Positions 24,537-33,050 of a stretch of DNA of 64,000 nucleotides are shown in pieces (the stretch's first letter is position 1; each line of letters starts with the position of its first letter). A program made the translations under genes and the position numbers. The stretch is from Oscillospiraceae bacterium (GTDB taxonomy: Bacteria; Bacillota; Clostridia; Oscillospirales; Oscillospiraceae): positions 62,001-126,000 of the forward strand of contig SVLI01000004.1 of the NCBI GenBank assembly GCA_015068035.1, given 5' to 3'. The notes under the pieces are model-generated. The model saw nothing but the letters and a program-made list of their open reading frames with translations. It was not told where the DNA came from and ran no database searches.

Positions 24537-26426
24537 CTAATTTCGAAAAACACCCCGGAAGAGCTGACGGCGCTGCCGCTCCATCTCCCGTTCCTGTTGT
24601 TCCTGATGAATACGCTGCGCTTCTTCCTGCCGCAGCTGCAGACGCTGAGGTAACGCATTGAGGAAAATCGTAACCTGATCCAGATAAATCACCGTAGCTG
24701 CACTATCTTTGGCATCCTGTTCACGGCGCAGTTGAGCCATCCGTTCTTCTTCTGCCACCCGGATTTTTTCCAACCGCGCCTCTTCTTCCCTGCGCAGCCG
24801 CGCTTCCTCAGCCAGTTGGGCCTGACGCTGCTGCTCCAGACGCTCCGTCTCTTCCCTGCGGGCTCGTTCAATGGCCAGCTGCTTCTCCCGACGGATCCGT
24901 TCACGTTCCTCCTTGATCCGCTTCTTTTCCCGTTCTTCGGCTTCCAGTTTGCGCTGCTCTGCTTCTTCCAGAAGCTTGGCGGCATCCTCAAATTCCTTCA
25001 GTTCCGCGGCCTTCTTCTGCGCAGCAGCCTCCCGGGCCTCCAAATTCTTTTCCAAATTATCTGCAAAATAACGCAGTTCTTTTTTTAGCGCTTTGCTGCG
25101 AATGGTATCTTCGATTTCCCGGTTGATCTGTTCCTGACGCAGACGGGCTTCTTCCGCTGCCTTTTCCTGACGCAATCGTTCTTTTTCCGCAGCCTTTTCC
25201 TGACGCAGTCGTTCCTTTTCCGCGGCCTGCTCCCGACGCAATCGCTCCTGCTCTTCTTTCTTCCGCTTCTCCCGCTCCTCCACCAAACGGCGGCGTTCCG
25301 CGGCTTCTTCCTGCATCAGTTGCTCTTTGGTCAGTTCCTCGATCAGAACCCGGCGGATCTCCACCTCCGGCAGATCGTAATCCTCAGTCAGTTCCTCAAT
25401 AATTTCCTTGACAAATTTGGGCTTCAGGGTCCGCTTCTTTTCTTTCATCGGTGCGGGCATCCGGCGGTCCTGTTCCCGCTCCAAATAGCCCTTCAGTATC
25501 AAATAGTTAAACAGGACATTCCTAAAAATGTTCTCCTGGAACTCCTCTGTAACCACCGGGTTCTGCTCAATCACGCGCACAGCATAACCCACGTCATCGT
25601 ACTCATTAAGAAATTCGCCCAACGCCACAATGGCTTTGTAGTTGGGATTCTTTTTCAGCACATTTGTTTTTGTGATGGTACCTTTGACGCGGGGCAGTTT
25701 CGCCATTTGCTGGGCAAAATCGCTGTGCATATAAACCGACAGCACCCGGTAAAGGCGGGAAATCCGGTCAAAAATGTTAATATGCTTGCCGTCAGTATCC
25801 AGCGCACTGTCCACATCGTTAATAGACATATACATATCCAGATGAACATGTTCCGTGGCACTGGTCATCTCGGTCTGTACCTTCAGCTTGGCACCAAATT
25901 CATCACTCATTTCCGCAAACAACGCATCGTTGCGGAGCTTGACGAAATGGTGGGCGTTCTCCAGAACCGTATAGACAAGACGGTTTTCGTACAATCCAAT
26001 GGAGTCTTCCCGATATTTCTGCATCAGCTTACTGGGTCGCACATCACCGGTTCTGGGATCAAATTTTTCCACCAAAGAGGCATGTTGGGCCAAGTGAACC
26101 ACCACATCCGGACCAGCCTTTTTGGCGTTTGCCACATTTACGATTAGTTCTTCCTCATGGATTACATTACGGGGAGTGGATATGATTTTCTGGAGGGCAC
26201 CCAACCCGCCTTCAATCTTCTCAACCCAGGTTCTGTCCACCCATTTTTCCATCCGGCGGTTGGAGAACTGGATTTCATTTTCCGCATGGGCAATCGCATC
26301 CATGAAGTAGTTGTAGAACTCTGAACTGCCAATGGCACGGACGACACTCTTTGTAAACTTTTGATATACCGGATCAATGACAGAAATTTTCTTTTTTGTA
26401 CCGGCCTGGGGTTTGCTGTCTGACAA
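24537..26426 (-). CDS. Coiled-coil protein with DUF2357/McrC-associated-like N-terminal region
   Basis: A TTG start at 26426 has AAGGAGG 7 bases upstream; the nearby ATG is out of frame. The 629-residue product is soluble. Residues 1-350 are globular, with YENRLVYTVLENAHHFVKLR (about 146-165) resembling the ENR segment of DUF2357 proteins, which are often encoded beside McrB-type ATPases. Residues about 365-600 form a very long Glu/Arg/Lys coiled coil (repeated AAEKERLRQEK units). No PD-(D/E)xK nuclease motif is evident. It lies 29 bases after the AAA+ gene, so the two products probably work together. The DUF2357 link is tentative; the coiled coil is certain. Confidence 0.65.
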   Translation of the reverse strand: MSDSKPQAGTKKKISVIDPVYQKFTKSVVRAIGSSEFYNYFMDAIAHAENEIQFSNRRMEKWVDRTWVEKIEGGLGALQKIISTPRNVIHEEELIVNVANAKKAGPDVVVHLAQHASLVEKFDPRTGDVRPSKLMQKYREDSIGLYENRLVYTVLENAHHFVKLRNDALFAEMSDEFGAKLKVQTEMTSATEHVHLDMYMSINDVDSALDTDGKHINIFDRISRLYRVLSVYMHSDFAQQMAKLPRVKGTITKTNVLKKNPNYKAIVALGEFLNEYDDVGYAVRVIEQNPVVTEEFQENIFRNVLFNYLILKGYLEREQDRRMPAPMKEKKRTLKPKFVKEIIEELTEDYDLPEVEIRRVLIEELTKEQLMQEEAAERRRLVEEREKRKKEEQERLRREQAAEKERLRQEKAAEKERLRQEKAAEEARLRQEQINREIEDTIRSKALKKELRYFADNLEKNLEAREAAAQKKAAELKEFEDAAKLLEEAEQRKLEAEEREKKRIKEERERIRREKQLAIERARREETERLEQQRQAQLAEEARLRREEEARLEKIRVAEEERMAQLRREQDAKDSAATVIYLDQVTIFLNALPQRLQLRQEEAQRIHQEQQEREMERQRRQLFRGVFRN

Positions 26427-26455
26427 AATGCATCCTCCTTACCATTTTTAGATTC

Positions 26456-28081
26456 TTAGTTATTCTTCTTCAAATAGTCGACGTATTGCTTGCAAGTAAC
26501 CATGGTATTCTTTCCAAAAAGCTTATCCAGATAGTTATTGAACTTGGTTAGCTCGTCTTTCATAAAGCCTAAGCTCAAAGATTCAAATTTACGCAGAACC
26601 TTCTTAGCCACGATAAAGTCGATGGCCTGAATTTCCGTACCACCGCAGCCAATAAAGCAAGGAACATAATCCCGGATCTGCTTCATAATACGGTTACCGA
26701 ATGCCAGGCGGAAATTCTTAATCAGATATGCATTCAACTGTTCCAGCTTATTCAAACTGTCCTCGGAAATGGGATAATTCCTCTTTGCGTCGTTAAACAG
26801 TTCAATCAAATGGTCCGTGGAGATGTACAGTGGGGGTGTGGGTTCACACTCAAATGCATCGGCACGGCTGTCCAGATCGATGGGGATTGCACGGTCGTAG
26901 ACCTTGTCGGCCACAGCGAAGGTAGAGTCGTCGTTGTTGATGGTTCCGACAAACCAGATATTGTTGGTAATTTGAACGTTGCCGCCCTCAATCAGGCAGG
27001 GGTCGTTATCCCACACAGCGGTGACGATATCCACCTTCCATTCCTCTTCCCGAGGCATTTCCAGAATAGACAGCATTTCCGCAAAATAATACTCAACACG
27101 GGCGATATTCATTTCGTCCAGAATCACGATATGGGGATCGCGGTAGTAATTCCCCTCATAAATTGCCCGGAGAAATTCCGTCTCGGAATAGCGCTTGGTA
27201 AACTCATTGAAGTAACCGTAAAGCTCCGTACGTTCACGCCAGGAAGGCTGCACGGAAACCACAGTGGTGTCCTTCTGGACGAACTTGCCGAAAGCATAGG
27301 GCAGAGAGGTTTTACCAGTACCGGAAATACCCTGCAGAATGATAATTCGGGCAGTACCCATGGCCGCCACAAAGTAGCGCATCATGTCAAGATCATAATA
27401 CAGCTTCAGTTGAGAAGCAGCAAAGTTCCGGAACTGCTTACAAAAATCTTCCAGCGTAATATTGTTGTCGTACAGCGGGGGCTGATACTCGGTTTTATAG
27501 TAATTATCCACAGAAGTCAGGCGGAAGAAACGACTTTCACCGGGATCCACGCAGGGGGACTGGAAGGTGTTGCGGTTGGAAGAAGGCACAAATTCCTCTG
27601 CTTCTTTCGCCGTCTCTTCTCCGGCTTCGGCTTCGGTTTCGGAAGGTGCCTCTTCCGGCTGTTCTTCCTCTCCCAGCTGATCCTGCAAAACAGATGCATC
27701 GCCGCCCAGTTCTGCCACCTTCATCGCCAATAGCTTATCCTTCTCATAATTTGCCCGGAGCAGATCCCGCTGCAAGGAGCGCACCTGCTTGGCCATAGCA
27801 TCATATTCCTTGGGGGATACCCGGAATCGAAAAATCCGCTTCACCAGCCGCACCAGCATCACCACGATAAGCACGCTCAGACCGAGTAGCAGCAGATTCG
27901 CCAGCAGCAACAAAATCCAGTCCAAAGTACCGAACTGATCGGAATAGGATTTAATGATCTGCATGCGCATGGGGAAATTGAGAAGATAGTTCAGGAAGTT
28001 AAAAAACGAACCGAAAATATCTATAAAAGCCCGGAAAACCCGACCAATATCCTGATAGAAATACTTCAAAAAGTTATCCAT
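26456..28081 (-). CDS. Membrane-anchored McrB-like AAA+ ATPase
   Basis: The 541-residue protein has one or two hydrophobic helices near the N-terminus (about 20-40 and 53-80), a basic/coiled segment, an acidic linker (about 137-165) and an AAA+ domain. Visible motifs are Walker A GISGTGKTS (251-259), Walker B VILDEMN (319-325) followed by ARVEYYF as in McrB-like ATPases, sensor 1 GTINNDD (379-385) and an arginine-finger candidate Arg397 in YDRAIPID. McrB itself is a soluble GTPase of a restriction complex; a membrane tether and a secretion-gene context argue for another role, such as driving assembly or export of the surface subunits. The ATG has AGGAG upstream. Confidence 0.88.
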   Translation of the reverse strand: MDNFLKYFYQDIGRVFRAFIDIFGSFFNFLNYLLNFPMRMQIIKSYSDQFGTLDWILLLLANLLLLGLSVLIVVMLVRLVKRIFRFRVSPKEYDAMAKQVRSLQRDLLRANYEKDKLLAMKVAELGGDASVLQDQLGEEEQPEEAPSETEAEAGEETAKEAEEFVPSSNRNTFQSPCVDPGESRFFRLTSVDNYYKTEYQPPLYDNNITLEDFCKQFRNFAASQLKLYYDLDMMRYFVAAMGTARIIILQGISGTGKTSLPYAFGKFVQKDTTVVSVQPSWRERTELYGYFNEFTKRYSETEFLRAIYEGNYYRDPHIVILDEMNIARVEYYFAEMLSILEMPREEEWKVDIVTAVWDNDPCLIEGGNVQITNNIWFVGTINNDDSTFAVADKVYDRAIPIDLDSRADAFECEPTPPLYISTDHLIELFNDAKRNYPISEDSLNKLEQLNAYLIKNFRLAFGNRIMKQIRDYVPCFIGCGGTEIQAIDFIVAKKVLRKFESLSLGFMKDELTKFNNYLDKLFGKNTMVTCKQYVDYLKKNN

Positions 28082-28287
28082 GCTTTTCTCCTAAAACAAA
28101 CAACAATCCATGCGCTCCCCCTCTGGGTGCACAGAAAAACCGTGACGGAGGGGCCGCTGTAAAAGATCTGTCGGCAAAACCGACTGAGGGATTGGTGCTA
28201 CGCACCCAATCCTTTGCTCTTTTCCGCAGCCGCCTGCGTCAAAAATTCACGCCGCATTTTCCGCAACGCCGCATTGGCGGCCTCGCG
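28082..28287. repeat. REP-like intergenic repeat between the signal peptidase and AAA+ genes
   Basis: The 206-base gap is GC-rich compared with its neighbours. It contains an inverted repeat GGATTGG...CCAATCC and a GTCGG-loop-CCGAC hairpin set in the phrase CTGTCGGCAAAACCGACTGAG, which resembles short dispersed repeats common in Faecalibacterium and relatives. Only one copy occurs in this window, so the repeat status rests on recollection of such elements. Confidence 0.4.
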
Positions 28288-29166
28288 TTACTCGGCATTC
28301 ACAGTCTCGTCAGCAGCTTCGTCCGCCGCGGGCTCGCTCGCTGCTTCGACAGGCGCATCTTCCTTGGCATCCTGCTTCTGTACCGCCATAGATGCCAGAA
28401 TTTCTGCGCGCAGCTTCTCGCGCAGCTCTTCTTCCAGCTTCGCTCTGGCCTGCGCTTGCGCCGCCTGCTGCTCCTGTTTCTGTTTCTCAATCAGGTCTTC
28501 GGTATTGCCGCGCTCCTGCTCGTACTTGATACGATTCTTCACGTTCTGATACTCAAACAGAACACGGAAGAACTGCACCAGATGGAACAGGAAGAACAGG
28601 AACACAGGCACCACAATCACGATCAGGAAGCCCGTGCTTGTCTGCAGATAGTCAAACACCTTGCCCAATCCGCCCACACGGAAGGAATACTTGCCCACCA
28701 CCTCGGACTCATGAACAGTCAACGGGTCGGCTGTGGTGTTGTTATCACCCTTTGTAGAAAAGATGAGGTAGCCACCACCGTCATAGATCTCTTCGATTCT
28801 ATGGGTATTGAGGACGCGCTCACCGTTGATAACGGTCCAATATGTGATGATGTCATCCACGCGCAGTTCACCGGGATCCTTGACCGCGGTGTCAAAGATC
28901 AGGTCACCGGGCATCAGTGCGGGGTACATGGATTCGGTCTGGATAGAGAAAATCCGGATGCCGAAAATGCTGGGGACGCCGTTGCCGGAGGAGGAGACAT
29001 AGCTCACATAGGTGCAGATAGCAGCCACGATGATAGCCAGAACCAGAATTACATTCACAATGGTGCTGGCAACCCGTTTGGACTTGCTTTCTTCCTCGAT
29101 CACCTGGACCTGTCCATTTTCCAGGTTTTCCTGGGGGGGTGTTTCCATTTTTGTTCTCTTCTTCAT
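28288..29166 (-). CDS. Signal peptidase I, ER/SipW type (copy 2)
   Basis: The 292-residue protein has a transmembrane segment (about 33-56), the catalytic serine in IQTESMYPALMPGD (Ser79), a histidine in LNTHRIEEI (His122) in place of the bacterial lysine, and aspartates in STKGDNNTTAD (141 and 147). A second transmembrane segment (about 188-210) is followed by a long Glu/Ala/Arg-rich cytoplasmic tail that is probably coiled coil. It is only distantly similar to copy 1, so the two may serve different substrate sets. It is encoded directly after two candidate substrates and before the AAA+ gene. The ATG has AAGGGAG 9 bases upstream. Confidence 0.93.
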   Translation of the reverse strand: MKKRTKMETPPQENLENGQVQVIEEESKSKRVASTIVNVILVLAIIVAAICTYVSYVSSSGNGVPSIFGIRIFSIQTESMYPALMPGDLIFDTAVKDPGELRVDDIITYWTVINGERVLNTHRIEEIYDGGGYLIFSTKGDNNTTADPLTVHESEVVGKYSFRVGGLGKVFDYLQTSTGFLIVIVVPVFLFFLFHLVQFFRVLFEYQNVKNRIKYEQERGNTEDLIEKQKQEQQAAQAQARAKLEEELREKLRAEILASMAVQKQDAKEDAPVEAASEPAADEAADETVNAE

Positions 29167-29248
29167 GGAGAAGACTCCCTTCTGTGCTTGTTCTTTCTTG
29201 TTTCAATTGGTTTATATGAAAGCTAACGCTGAGTTTACAAAATTTCGT

Positions 29249-30373
29249 TTAATCCTCGGGAATGTTGTACCCATCAAAAAATTCATCAATGGGAACCATT
29301 CCGGACTGGGAATCGGGTTCAGTGGCAAACTGGATATTTGCCATGATCTGGGCACCCTGAATTTCATTGGTGCAGTCCACATCCTGCCCTTCCAGCCAGC
29401 AATAGATGTCGATTTTGACCATCTGGCCGGATTTCAGGCTGAACAGTTCCACATCCGTGGTAAAATCACCCAGTTCGTGAATAACCACATTTCGCTGTAC
29501 CGGATAGGCTTCCGTCCATGTGGAAGCGCTCTGCAGAATCAGATTGCGTTCCGGAACCAGCGTGGCTGTTGCATCGATGCTTGGGGTTGGGGTATAGCCG
29601 ACAGAACCGTCAATATGCCGGTCGCTGTTCGGCTCATAAATATAAAAGATAGAATATGCTCCGGTCGGCTCCCCTGCCAGATTCACCGGCTCGATCCGGA
29701 TGCCGATGCGGATGGCGCATTCCGCGCCCATGCCTCCGTTGTTGTGGAGGATGTTTTGCCCATCCCAGACGGGCGTGCCAATCACATACGTGCCGGAACC
29801 GTTGATTCCTTCATCCACCTCAACCGCCGGGGAAAGGAACACGGTTTCGTCCTGCCCGGTTCTGGCATAAAAGGTTGCTTTGGTATAATATCCGTCGCTA
29901 TTGTTTTTGTTGGCGTTGCGCTCGTTTATAAGCGGCTGCCAGTCCGGATAATCTATCAGGCGGCCATCGATCCCATAATCGGCAGCGTAAAACTGCTGCC
30001 GGGCATTGGACCATGTGATGGGCCGCAGGGGCGAGGTTTCTCTCACCATATCCCGGTAATCCAGCTGCAGCACCCACTCGTCCGCAAGCGGATCGGTGGA
30101 AAGCTCCAGGCCGGTTTCGGAATTGATGAACATATACATATCGCTGACGCGCGGAGTTTGACTCAAAGAAAACCAGGTGTAAGAAGCCACCGTAAGCAGC
30201 GTCAGCAGGATTATGAGCATGTACACATACAGCACAATCCGTTTGGTTCGTTTTGCTTTAAGGGGTCTTATACGCAAAGCTTTCTCCTTTCCGGCTTTTG
30301 GGTTCCCTGCCGCAAGGGGGTTAGCCTGTGGGGCATCCTTCTGCACTTCAATCCGGATGTCCCACAGCCGCAA
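29249..30373 (-). CDS. SipW-type surface subunit with YEPN and WLEGQDVDC motifs (374 aa)
   Basis: A TTG start at 30373 with GAGGAAG about 9 bases upstream gives 374 residues. A basic cytoplasmic N-terminus of about 45 residues precedes a hydrophobic helix ending TVASYTWFSLSQTP. The mature part shares YGIDGRL with the 731-aa and 1510-aa subunits, and AIRIG, IYEPNSD, GYTPTPS, STWTEA and CWLEGQDVDCTNEI with the 444-aa subunit. It therefore links the two subunit types. No sorting signal or C-terminal anchor is seen. It lies between the 731-aa subunit gene and the second signal peptidase. Confidence 0.78.
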   Translation of the reverse strand: MRLWDIRIEVQKDAPQANPLAAGNPKAGKEKALRIRPLKAKRTKRIVLYVYMLIILLTLLTVASYTWFSLSQTPRVSDMYMFINSETGLELSTDPLADEWVLQLDYRDMVRETSPLRPITWSNARQQFYAADYGIDGRLIDYPDWQPLINERNANKNNSDGYYTKATFYARTGQDETVFLSPAVEVDEGINGSGTYVIGTPVWDGQNILHNNGGMGAECAIRIGIRIEPVNLAGEPTGAYSIFYIYEPNSDRHIDGSVGYTPTPSIDATATLVPERNLILQSASTWTEAYPVQRNVVIHELGDFTTDVELFSLKSGQMVKIDIYCWLEGQDVDCTNEIQGAQIMANIQFATEPDSQSGMVPIDEFFDGYNIPED

Positions 30374-30421
30374 GTTTGGTCACTTCCTCTTATCTTGAAA
30401 AAGCGCAAACACATTCGTCGT

Positions 30422-30513
30422 CCGTTATTGCGCACCCGGGTTCCCGGCAATTCGCAGCGCCGCTGCACACGGCGTCGCCTGCGCTGTGACGGGAGAGGGG
30501 CACACAATAACGG
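30422..30513 (-). promoter_or_regulatory. Long-range inverted repeat in the gap after the 731-aa subunit
   Basis: CCGTTATTG (30422-30430) pairs perfectly with CAATAACGG (30505-30513) around a GC-rich stretch that can form inner hairpins. It lies about 50 bases before the start of the 374-aa subunit gene, so it could be a leader structure controlling downstream expression. Confidence 0.4.
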
Positions 30514-30527
30514 AATCTTTTTCTGTT

Positions 30528-30554
30528 CCCACCCCGGGCTCAGCCCGGGGTGGG
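30528..30554 (-). promoter_or_regulatory. Very stable GC-rich hairpin after the 731-aa subunit gene
   Basis: A perfect 13-base stem (30528-30540 with 30542-30554) around one base lies 35 bases after the subunit stop. It lacks a U-tract. Such structures often protect the 3' end of a highly expressed first cistron while lowering read-through. Confidence 0.6.
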
Positions 30555-30588
30555 CGCGTTGGTAAGGTTCAAACGGCTCGTTTTGCCG

Positions 30589-32784
30589 TTAGGGGTTTTC
30601 GCCGCCGGCGTTGGCAGCGGGGATGTTCAGCGCAGCATATTCCATGGGAACCAGGTTTGCAGAGCTTGCAAACTGCAGGTTCATCTTACCGGTCATGGAT
30701 GTAGCAGCGGTAGCGGCCACATCATCGTTACCAACCACATTGCCATCCAGATAAACCAGAACAGACAGCTTATGTGCGGTATTCTGAGTCAGAGGCATAA
30801 TAGCGTTATTCTCGATCTTCTGCTCACCGGCTGCGGTAGTGGTGGTCTTTTCCACAAACAAACCTGTGCCAGCAGCAATCTGATCAGCATTTGCTTCAAC
30901 ATAGGTAGTCTCTTCATTGGCAATAGACTGAACATACAGCTTTGCTGCACCCTCTTCATTATTCTTTGCTGCAGTAACCTGCTCAGTAGTTGCTGCAACA
31001 TACTCAGTGGTAGTGCCGCCTGCGGTCTTAGTGTACAGATACATCTCAGCAGTCCAGCCGTTTTCGTCCATGGCAGCATTGGCAGTGTCCAGCTTTGCGG
31101 TAGCAATGACCTTATTGCCGGCACCGGGATCGAAGAAAACGATACGGATCGCGCCCATCAGGGCAAGCACCTGGTTGTCGTTGAAGGTTGCAGAGTCGGT
31201 AGACTTGAAGGTCATGGTGGAGCCATGGCCCATGGTCTCTTCATTGGTGTTGTCAGTGTAGATACGGTCAACAGCATCCTGCTGCAGCAGCAGATTGGAC
31301 TCGGCAGCGTTGGTGCGGAATGCCAGGTCGATGACATAGCCGTACATATCGGAGATGGGCAGGGTGCCGTCTGTAGCGCCAGCAGGTGCTTTCGCTGCTT
31401 CTACTGCAGCACCAATCTGAGTCAGATGAGAGGGCACCACGCCAGAAGCCGTATTCATACGGGCTTCCATGTTCTCCAACTCGATACCGTTGTACTCAAC
31501 CCTATCAATAGTGATGGATGCAGTGTAGTCACCGGACTGGTCAGCGATATCGGCATAGACACCGCCACCGGTGGACATGGTAACTACCAGACCGCCCATG
31601 GAAGTAACGGAGCTAACCACAGCGCCCAGATTCTGCTTCACTTCGCTGACCTCATAGCCATTGAGCTTCATAGCAGAGGGATTGGCCAAAGGAGTCATCG
31701 CAGTGCTGATTTCACTCCAAGTAAAGGTTGCGTCGGGGTTTGTTTCCAGTGTTGCTTCCAGAACCTGCAGCTTGGTGTGCGCTGTTGCGACATCAACAAC
31801 AGACTGGTCGTACTTTGCAATACCGGTAGATACCGCGGCAGGAAGCTGCGCACCTGCATTCGTCAGAGCAGTAGTAACAGAAGACAGGGTTGCGCCGTCT
31901 ACCTCAACCGCGGACTTAACTCCAGTCCAGACAGCATCATTTGTGCCGGTTGCAGCAGATGCTGCATAGGCCAGAATATACTGCAGGTATGCCTTTTCGA
32001 TCTGCTCCAGAACGCCAACTTTTTTATCTGTTCCCTGCAGGTCATCAATGATCGCACGCAGTGCAGCTACATCGGTTGCATCATAAGATTCAGTAGCACT
32101 GCCCATACCGTGTTCAATGGCGATGTTAGCCAGTGCAGAGCCATTGGCTTTCAGAGACTGGGATGCCTGAGTAGCAGCCAGTGCCTTGGCAGTGTTGGCA
32201 GCAGAGCGGGCATTCCGGTAGCTGAGCTGACGGTCGGTCATGCCGGAAGCGGTACCAACTGCACGGACACCGTAGTCGTCAACGGGAGCGAAAGAACCAT
32301 TCTGGCTGTCATAGTAGCCGGTAAAGGTATTGGCTACCAGTTCACTGACACGGCCATCTGCACCGTAGGTGGGGGTCTTCAGCAACGCTTCTGCCAAAGT
32401 AAGGGGATTCTTTTCCGCATCCTCTGTTGCAGCATTCAGTTCAGAGGGGAACAGAGTGATCTTATCCAGGCCGTAAACAGTGCTGTCGCTCAGATCAACC
32501 AGGTTACCCCAGGTGACGTTCTTCAGTTCGACGTCCTTAACGCTGTCGCCGGCAGCAGAGGTGATAGAATCTACGGAGCCATCCTTAGGCAGCAGAGCCA
32601 TTTCCAGGTTACCGTTGGCACCAACAGCGGTGGTGATACCGGTAACTTCAGGAGCGGTAGACAGGGTGAACCATGCATAAGTGGAGGAGATCATCATAAT
32701 GGCAGAAACCATCAGCATGCAGATGGCCGCCATCAGCTTGGTCTTGATATCCCGCTTACGCTTGGCTTGCTTTTGTTGAACCAT
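30589..32784 (-). CDS. SipW-type surface subunit (731 aa), candidate major subunit
   Basis: The N-terminus is strongly basic and followed by a hydrophobic helix ending MISSTYAWFTLSTAPEV, the clearest TasA/SipW-type pattern in the locus. Next come VGANGNLEMAL, WGNLVDLSD, YGADGRV and YGVRAVG blocks shared with the 1510-aa protein, an Ala-rich helical region (about 180-400), and a C-terminal beta region with VYLDGNVVGNDD and GKMNLQFASS. There is no sorting signal. Structured RNA lies on both sides of the gene (32896-32930 and 30528-30554), which fits separately tuned, higher expression. The Ala/Thr/Val-rich composition also suits an abundant structural protein. The ATG start has AAAGGAA 13 bases upstream. 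Confidence 0.8.
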   Translation of the reverse strand: MVQQKQAKRKRDIKTKLMAAICMLMVSAIMMISSTYAWFTLSTAPEVTGITTAVGANGNLEMALLPKDGSVDSITSAAGDSVKDVELKNVTWGNLVDLSDSTVYGLDKITLFPSELNAATEDAEKNPLTLAEALLKTPTYGADGRVSELVANTFTGYYDSQNGSFAPVDDYGVRAVGTASGMTDRQLSYRNARSAANTAKALAATQASQSLKANGSALANIAIEHGMGSATESYDATDVAALRAIIDDLQGTDKKVGVLEQIEKAYLQYILAYAASAATGTNDAVWTGVKSAVEVDGATLSSVTTALTNAGAQLPAAVSTGIAKYDQSVVDVATAHTKLQVLEATLETNPDATFTWSEISTAMTPLANPSAMKLNGYEVSEVKQNLGAVVSSVTSMGGLVVTMSTGGGVYADIADQSGDYTASITIDRVEYNGIELENMEARMNTASGVVPSHLTQIGAAVEAAKAPAGATDGTLPISDMYGYVIDLAFRTNAAESNLLLQQDAVDRIYTDNTNEETMGHGSTMTFKSTDSATFNDNQVLALMGAIRIVFFDPGAGNKVIATAKLDTANAAMDENGWTAEMYLYTKTAGGTTTEYVAATTEQVTAAKNNEEGAAKLYVQSIANEETTYVEANADQIAAGTGLFVEKTTTTAAGEQKIENNAIMPLTQNTAHKLSVLVYLDGNVVGNDDVAATAATSMTGKMNLQFASSANLVPMEYAALNIPAANAGGENP

Positions 32785-32895
32785 TGTCTTTTTTCATTCC
32801 TTTCGGTTTATTGCGTGTTTTGATTCCCGCCGGAATTTATGTAACCCGTTAGTCAGCGAAGTGCAGCCGACCGCAGGGGGTTAACAACAACTCAT

Positions 32896-32930
32896 CATGC
32901 ATCACATGTGATGCATGGCACCATGGTGCC
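32896..32930 (-). promoter_or_regulatory. Two adjoining perfect palindromes upstream of the 731-aa subunit
   Basis: A 22-base perfect palindrome (32896-32917) runs directly into a 14-base one (GGCACCATGGTGCC, 32917-32930). A further hairpin (CGCCATA/TATGGCG) and a closing AACCC/GGGTT pair lie on either side in the same 266-base gap (32785-33050). It could be a dimeric operator or a chain of RNA hairpins in the leader of the main subunit gene. Confidence 0.55.
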
Positions 32931-33050
32931 GGCCCTTTTTCTGCCGCAGCACCCGGCTTTTTCGCTCAAATCTGCGCCATACGCAATATGGCGGCTATGT
33001 ACTGTTTTCCGCAAGAACCACGCGGGGATTAAACATGTATTCCATCTTCA

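Noticed and set aside
24537-28081. McrBC-type restriction system
   Set aside because: The ATPase has membrane helices, the partner shows no nuclease motif, and the neighbours are secretion and surface genes, not defence genes.
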